Assembly (NCBI GenBank): GCA_025201705.1
Contig: MU616719.1
Span: forward strand, 1-49,486
Source: Dissophora ornata
Lineage: Eukaryota > Mortierellomycota > Mortierellomycetes > Mortierellales > Mortierellaceae
Reading direction: 5' to 3'
DNA: 49,486 nt
Positions 44,315 to 49,486 of this stretch are shown here, one piece after another (position 1 is the first letter of the stretch; every line of letters starts with the position of its first letter). The position numbers were made by a program, and so were the translations under genes. Under the pieces are notes generated by a model. That model saw nothing but the letters and a program-made list of their open reading frames with translations, ran no database searches and was not told the origin of the DNA.

Positions 44315-47300
44315 ATGTCGTCTTCAGCCTCTTTAACAACAACCGCCACGCCAGTGCCTCGGCCTGCTCACCTTCACGACGAGGACGATCTCAGACCTAG
44401 CTCTACATCGGTTGTTGCAACGCTGAGACATAGTCCAAGGCTGCTTCTGCGCAAAAAGGCTAGTGCACTGAAGGAACCGGCACAGAGTCCAGATATCTTT
44501 GCTCGAGGACCAGGGCCATCGCTGCGAGCCTCGACTCGACTGCAAACCAGGAACACGAGTGCCAAGTTGCTGAAAACTCGGACCAAAAAGGCTTCTCGTC
44601 AGCAGCTGCAGCTGCAGCAGGAACGAACTGATAATCAGTTGTCGCAATATACCAACAGCAATAACAAAACAAGCTCTATCACAACTACAACAACAACGAC
44701 AACAACTACTTTTTCCTCCACTAGAACCACAACGATGTTGACCCATGGAGGCCACCACTTGGACTCAACTAATATGGCTCTAGATGGGCCGGTCCAAACA
44801 AGATCCCGCTCAACGACAATTATGGTGACGGAACCATCAATAGCGTCATCTCATTCGTCAACCAATCCAACGTCAAGAATACACGCTGCCTCTGGTCAAA
44901 GTCCGACGTCTATTGCGGCAGAAGAAGCAAGCATGGAAAGACGCTCGAGAATTGCAACACGCAGTTTCTCTCAGACCAGGGAGACGACCCGGACAAGGAG
45001 CAGTAGGACTCGTGCGCGTGCACGAACGATACCCACAAAGGCGCTGAAAGTGCCTGGCGATGATGAGGAAAAGTCAGATGAGGATGATGACGATGAAGAA
45101 GAGTCTAGGTTCCGATATCACCTTCGATCGCCGGGGCACCATCGTCGACCACGTTCTCTTCAGAAGACTGCAACATCCGATACGACAGTGGAGACAACTT
45201 CTATTTCGAACTTGACTTTGACACCGCGCTTGACTCGATTGGGCGCTCGTCATGAGTCGGGACATGGTTTTGAGGATGAGCCTGATCAGGAGCAATCGCA
45301 CCAACACAATAGACATTTAGAAAATGTCGAGAAAGGCCAGCCGCATGGCAGACGATCACGTTCCGCCACGAGTTCCAGTAGTCAGGATAGCCAGGCAGCC
45401 AAAAGTAAGGCCGCTACTACAACTTATTCCTCGCCTGGAGCTCAGGCAGCTCCCCGCAAGGTCAAGAAGAAGTCCGTGGGCCATCACAAAGTGCCTAGCT
45501 TGCCGGCTAGTCGACGACGTCTTCGAGCACGTACAACTAAAGTTGCCAAGATGGGAGTCGATGAAGAGGACGAAGATGACGAAGAAGAAGATGAGGATGA
45601 AGAGGAAGAAGAAGACGAGGATGTCGACTTTGACCCCTATCGCAGGAACGAACAAGATGCGGATATGATGGATGTGGAGCCGCCATCGTCTGGATTGCCC
45701 TTGCGCTCACAAGTAACAGAGGATAACAACACGCAAAGCAACCATGATGGACTGGATGGATTCATCGCTTCGAAGCCAGAGGCATCCTTGGTTGCAGCAG
45801 CAGGTGGACTCGCAAGTTATCTTAGCGCGCAGGCAATTCACCATGCGAAACGAAAGGTCGAGGATGAAGATATGGAGGACGCCCCAGCGCTCTCAGTGGA
45901 TGAAGGCCAGGTTGTGAGCACAAAGCTAGCCAGGATCGATGAGACGAGCGACGGCGACAAAAATACGTACCTCAAGACGTTTTACAACATCCTTAAAAGT
46001 CCGCGTGGCGATGGTAAGTTCTCTGGAAATGGTTCTGTTGATCATGGCTATTTTCAAGGGAGACTGTGCATCGGATCAGAGTTAATGCTGACACCATGAT
46101 TTGCCGTTTGATAGACGATGATGGTATGCTCTCGTCAGAGTCGGACGATCCGGATCTCGAATCTGAAGATGATGACGACGACTTTGAAGAGATTGACGTG
46201 TAAGTGAGGCATTCTGGAAAGGGTACCGAAGTTATATATGTGATCGGACGGATATGATTGCGATAGACTAACTTGGGTTCGTGCCCTTTCTCTCATTCTC
46301 AAAACCACACCAGCTGGGAATTCATTGCGACACTGCCACCTCTTGGGCCGCTCCCTCAGAACTTCATCTTTACCATGCCGGAAAAGTCGAACACGACGCC
46401 GCCAATCACACTTGTTCTGGACATTGATGAGACATTGGTGCACTGTGCCACTAGACCTCTAGACTCACCCGACATCATTTTCCCTGTGGAGTATAATCAC
46501 GAGACATGGGAGGTGTATGGCAGGATTCGGCCTGGAATGCAGGAGTTTTTGGGTATATATACACGACATTCTATTAAGGTTTACCGCTATGGACAACGAT
46601 TTCGCGATACTAAGACGCTACCTTATGTGCATATCCATGTAGAAAAAATGTCGACCATGTTCGAGGTGATCACATTCACGGCGAGCCAGGAGTGCTATGC
46701 CGAGGCATTGCTCAAGATCATTGATCCAGAAAAGAAGTATATCAGGCATCGATACTATCGTGATTCATGTGTTCCTGTCTTTGGAAATTATGTCAAGGTA
46801 AGCCGAGCGCATCGCAGGCAGGATAGAACGATTTTCTAAAATGTCTGCAAGTACCCAAAACCTAACCTGGCGACCATTTGCTTTTAGGATCTGCGAATCC
46901 TGAACCGAGATCTGTCCAAGGTGGTGATTATCGATAACTCGCCACAGGCGTTTGGCTATCAGATCTCGAACGGCATCCCAATTGAGTCGTGGTACGATGA
47001 CAAATCTGATCGGGAGCTGCATAAGGTGATGTCGTTTTTGGAAACGCTTACCGATGCGGAGGATGTGCGACCCAAGATCGACGAGCACTATAAATTGCAG
47101 GAGAAGATAACGAAGGCGCTAGCGCTGGCTGCTGCTCAGCAACAGCTCAGTAGCATGAATGGACTGGGGGCCCTGGGTACTGCCTTAGTATCTCCATCTG
47201 CGACTGGTTCGGCGTTGAGCGTAAGCACAACAACCACGGTCTTGTCAGCGATGACGGCAGCCGCCATGGCGGCACTGGGTTCGTGTAATCCAACGGAGGC

Positions 47301-47601
47301 GAATAGTCTTGTGAGCCTTCAGAGTGTGGTTCCAGACAATGCGGATATGGATGCAACGATGATGTTATATGATGATGTGGTAGAGAAGCCGCCTTCACCG
47401 TCGGATGAGGATGATGGGCGGGAAGAGGAGGATGAGGAGAAGAACAATGTTGTTCGTGGGCGGAAGGGACGGAGCAAGTCTTCGACGACGGCGGCGAGTG
47501 GTGGTGGTAGTCGGAGTGGACCGGCAGCATCTCACGGGATGACGAAGTCGACGAGATCAAACGGGTTGGATGCGTCTGGCCTTGCACAAATTTCATTGTA
47601 G
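44315..47601 (+). CDS. FCP1/SCP-type CTD phosphatase with long disordered N-terminus
   Basis: Exons 44315-46013, 46115-46199, 46314-46552, 46643-46797 and 46888-47601 give 963 aa with exact phases. Residues 1-594 are disordered: Thr-rich runs, an Arg/Ser-rich basic stretch, and an acidic block ([20 protein letters not shown]). The catalytic FCP1-homology domain starts near 612. It has [12 protein letters not shown] (D631 and D633 are the DxDxT nucleophile and acid), [35 protein letters not shown] and [10 protein letters not shown]. This matches CTDSPL2/SCP and yeast Nem1/Psr-type phosphatases. Substrates in that group are the RNA polymerase II CTD or lipin-type proteins; with no membrane helix, a nuclear CTD or chromatin role is more likely. 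A C-terminal tail (about 790-963) is Ala/Ser-rich and acidic. Intron 3 (46553-46642) is 90 bp and has no stop in frame. Confidence 0.92.
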
Positions 47602-49486
47602 AGTACACATCACACAACACAACAACACTTCATTTACCATCGCAGATTAATCTCATATAAAATGCCTTCCGTTCTTGCAATATATCAATTTCCACATAAA
47701 GTTGATGAATGAAAGGACCCTTGGGTGCGTCATGCAAGGAGAGGGGTCGCTGCGGTCAAAGTGGAGTCAAAGGTTGGGGGGGTCTAGCCCCACTGGTGTA
47801 TCAAATGCCAGAAATCCCGGAGACTAATCAGGGACAGTTAAATAAAATAAATAAGTTTAGTTGTCTAACCACGGTTCACCCAGATGCCGACATACCGCGG
47901 ACTGTTTGGCGAGGTAAGATTTGGAGTCATTGGGACAGGATCCTGCACAAGCAGCTTACGTGCTCTTCCTCCTGTACTATTGCTTCAATCCCTATCAGTT
48001 GTAGTTGATGTATCTTTTCAAATGTAAAATGCAGTGAGTATTCTAGTAGATCGAATGCGAGGTCGAAGAGGTCTATGTGCTTTTCTGTGGGGTAACGGTG
48101 AGGATAGCTGGAGAAAACATGCAGAGAGGGCTGGACAAATGGGGAAACATAGCCCGGACAAATAAAAAATATATATATATATATATATATAAGCGCAGAA
48201 TACTATAGTCCATGTCCGAAGAAAAGAGAACGAGAATCGGGTACTGTACACACATGTATCCGCAATTGAACCATGAACCCCGATCGATCAATAATATCAT
48301 CGTTCCCCGAGGCAAAGCACACACCTACACATTTTACTCTGTATATTCTTTTTTGCACGCAAACGTGGCTTCGATATACATGCATGTTTCTAAACGTACA
48401 TCTACTTTGACGAGAAGGGAAATTAATCGCAACGTAATAGCCATGCGTTGTTCATGTGCTTTGTCGTATTCATTTACACGCTCCGACCATCCAAATAAAT
48501 TGGAAAATGTCCCAAAAACAGGAATAGTGTGCTATGTGGGGAGGTGGTCTTTCATGTGTCTGAACCGTTTCGTATTTCATCCCCACAAAACAGGCTGTTC
48601 GGGGGATCCAGGAGCCGAGTCGGACAAAGACTTGGCCTGAAGTGCCTTTCGCAATTGAGGGGGGGAGATTTAATATGCGGAATTGTGTCCATGGGCCGGA
48701 GACGAGCCCGCAGCTGTCGTTCGCTGACTTCAACTTCCGACAATCCCCTCCCTGAAGCTTCTTGATATAGGGTCTGTTTTGGGGAAGCATCGAGAATGAA
48801 TGCACGAATAAGGTCTAAATCAAGCGCGTGTCTGGGCGTAATTACTCCGTCCACGGCGTTCAAGAGAGCACACAACATCTTGTTTTGCATGTTCCATGTC
48901 AACATGGCGTTGTAATTTTTGTGGAGGAGGAGACGCACACTTGATTACATGGTTTGGAGTCATTCATGTGTGTGTATAGTTTAAGGGCCAACGAATACAT
49001 CCCGGCACAGGCCCAAGTGGTCTGGCCCTCAAATCGGGTGTTTTTTTTTCTTTTTTCTTTATGTCAATTGGGGGTTGACAGGTAAAGAGGATCATGGTTT
49101 GGTTATTTGATGTTTACTAATCCATGTGGTCTGTCTGGATTGTTTTCGCCCTCATATTATATTACCTTGCGAAATGAATCTCAAAACCAAGAAGCCATGC
49201 AACAAATCATGTAGTACATTGTACAGGAGCAATAAGCACAATGAGAGAAGCGTACATGCCACGCCAGTTTCATTTATAGTTTTTCTCTTTCGCACTGTAC
49301 ATGTAACAAAGAAAGACCTGGAGGCTTGTATGGCGAGGGCGGTGACAGGTGGGGGTCCCTCGATGTAGAGCCCATTAATGCCATGTTGTATCGAGGAATA
49401 GATAGTCATTCCTTTCCTCGGTTAGGCGCTGCTACATGGCTGTGGCATCCAAGCACGGATCGAAGACGGCTGTTTGGAGCGACATG
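47602..49486. other. Non-coding end of the window
   Basis: No gene is supported on either strand. It holds an (AT)n run at 48169-48191 and a T-rich run near 49040-49055. Confidence 0.55.
48169..48191. repeat. (AT)n microsatellite
   Basis: About 11 uninterrupted AT units in non-coding DNA downstream of the phosphatase gene. Confidence 0.85.

Overview
The window is nuclear DNA from a filamentous fungus. Genes are interrupted by short GT-AG introns (about 85-600 bp), promoters are pyrimidine-rich, and genes lie singly on both strands with no operons. The orphan gene families (an LRR family with a conserved CGEHT motif, a FEN1-like PIN nuclease family and a TnpB-like zinc-ribbon family) resemble those I associate with Mortierellaceae (Mucoromycota). 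That placement is inference from recognition, not from a search.

Layout. 1-2.8 kb is mostly non-coding, with two weak coding relics. 2.9-8.5 kb holds three spliced genes: a membrane-anchored LEA-like helical repeat protein, ribosomal protein eS10, and a small secreted protein that is probably GPI-anchored. 8.5-15.5 kb is a gene graveyard: a degraded minus-strand orphan, a degraded plus-strand orphan cut by a 183-bp TIR element, a possible LINE scrap, and a dead FEN1/XPG-like PIN nuclease. 16.7-18.3 kb and 28.7-30.8 kb carry two paralogous TLC-domain membrane proteins. Between them lie a dead and a largely intact copy of an LRR protein, a relic with a GCR1_C-like (Crypton-type) domain, a TnpB/Fanzor-like zinc-ribbon relic, and a piece of 28S rRNA joined directly to it. 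One 157-N assembly gap falls inside the LRR array.

31.5-49.5 kb is an ordinary conserved segment: a tetraspanin, cyclin C (Mediator CDK8 module), a large TBC-domain Rab GTPase-activating protein, a beta-flanking-like (DUF7721) protein, and an FCP1/SCP-type CTD phosphatase with a long disordered N-terminus. Cyclin C and the CTD phosphatase both act on RNA polymerase II transcription. The TLC, tetraspanin and TBC proteins act at membranes. Nothing in the sequence shows that these genes are co-regulated.

I reconstructed all spliced models by hand from splice signals, reading phase and family similarity. Phases close exactly for eS10, the secreted protein, both TLC genes, tetraspanin, cyclin C, TBC, DUF7721 and the phosphatase.
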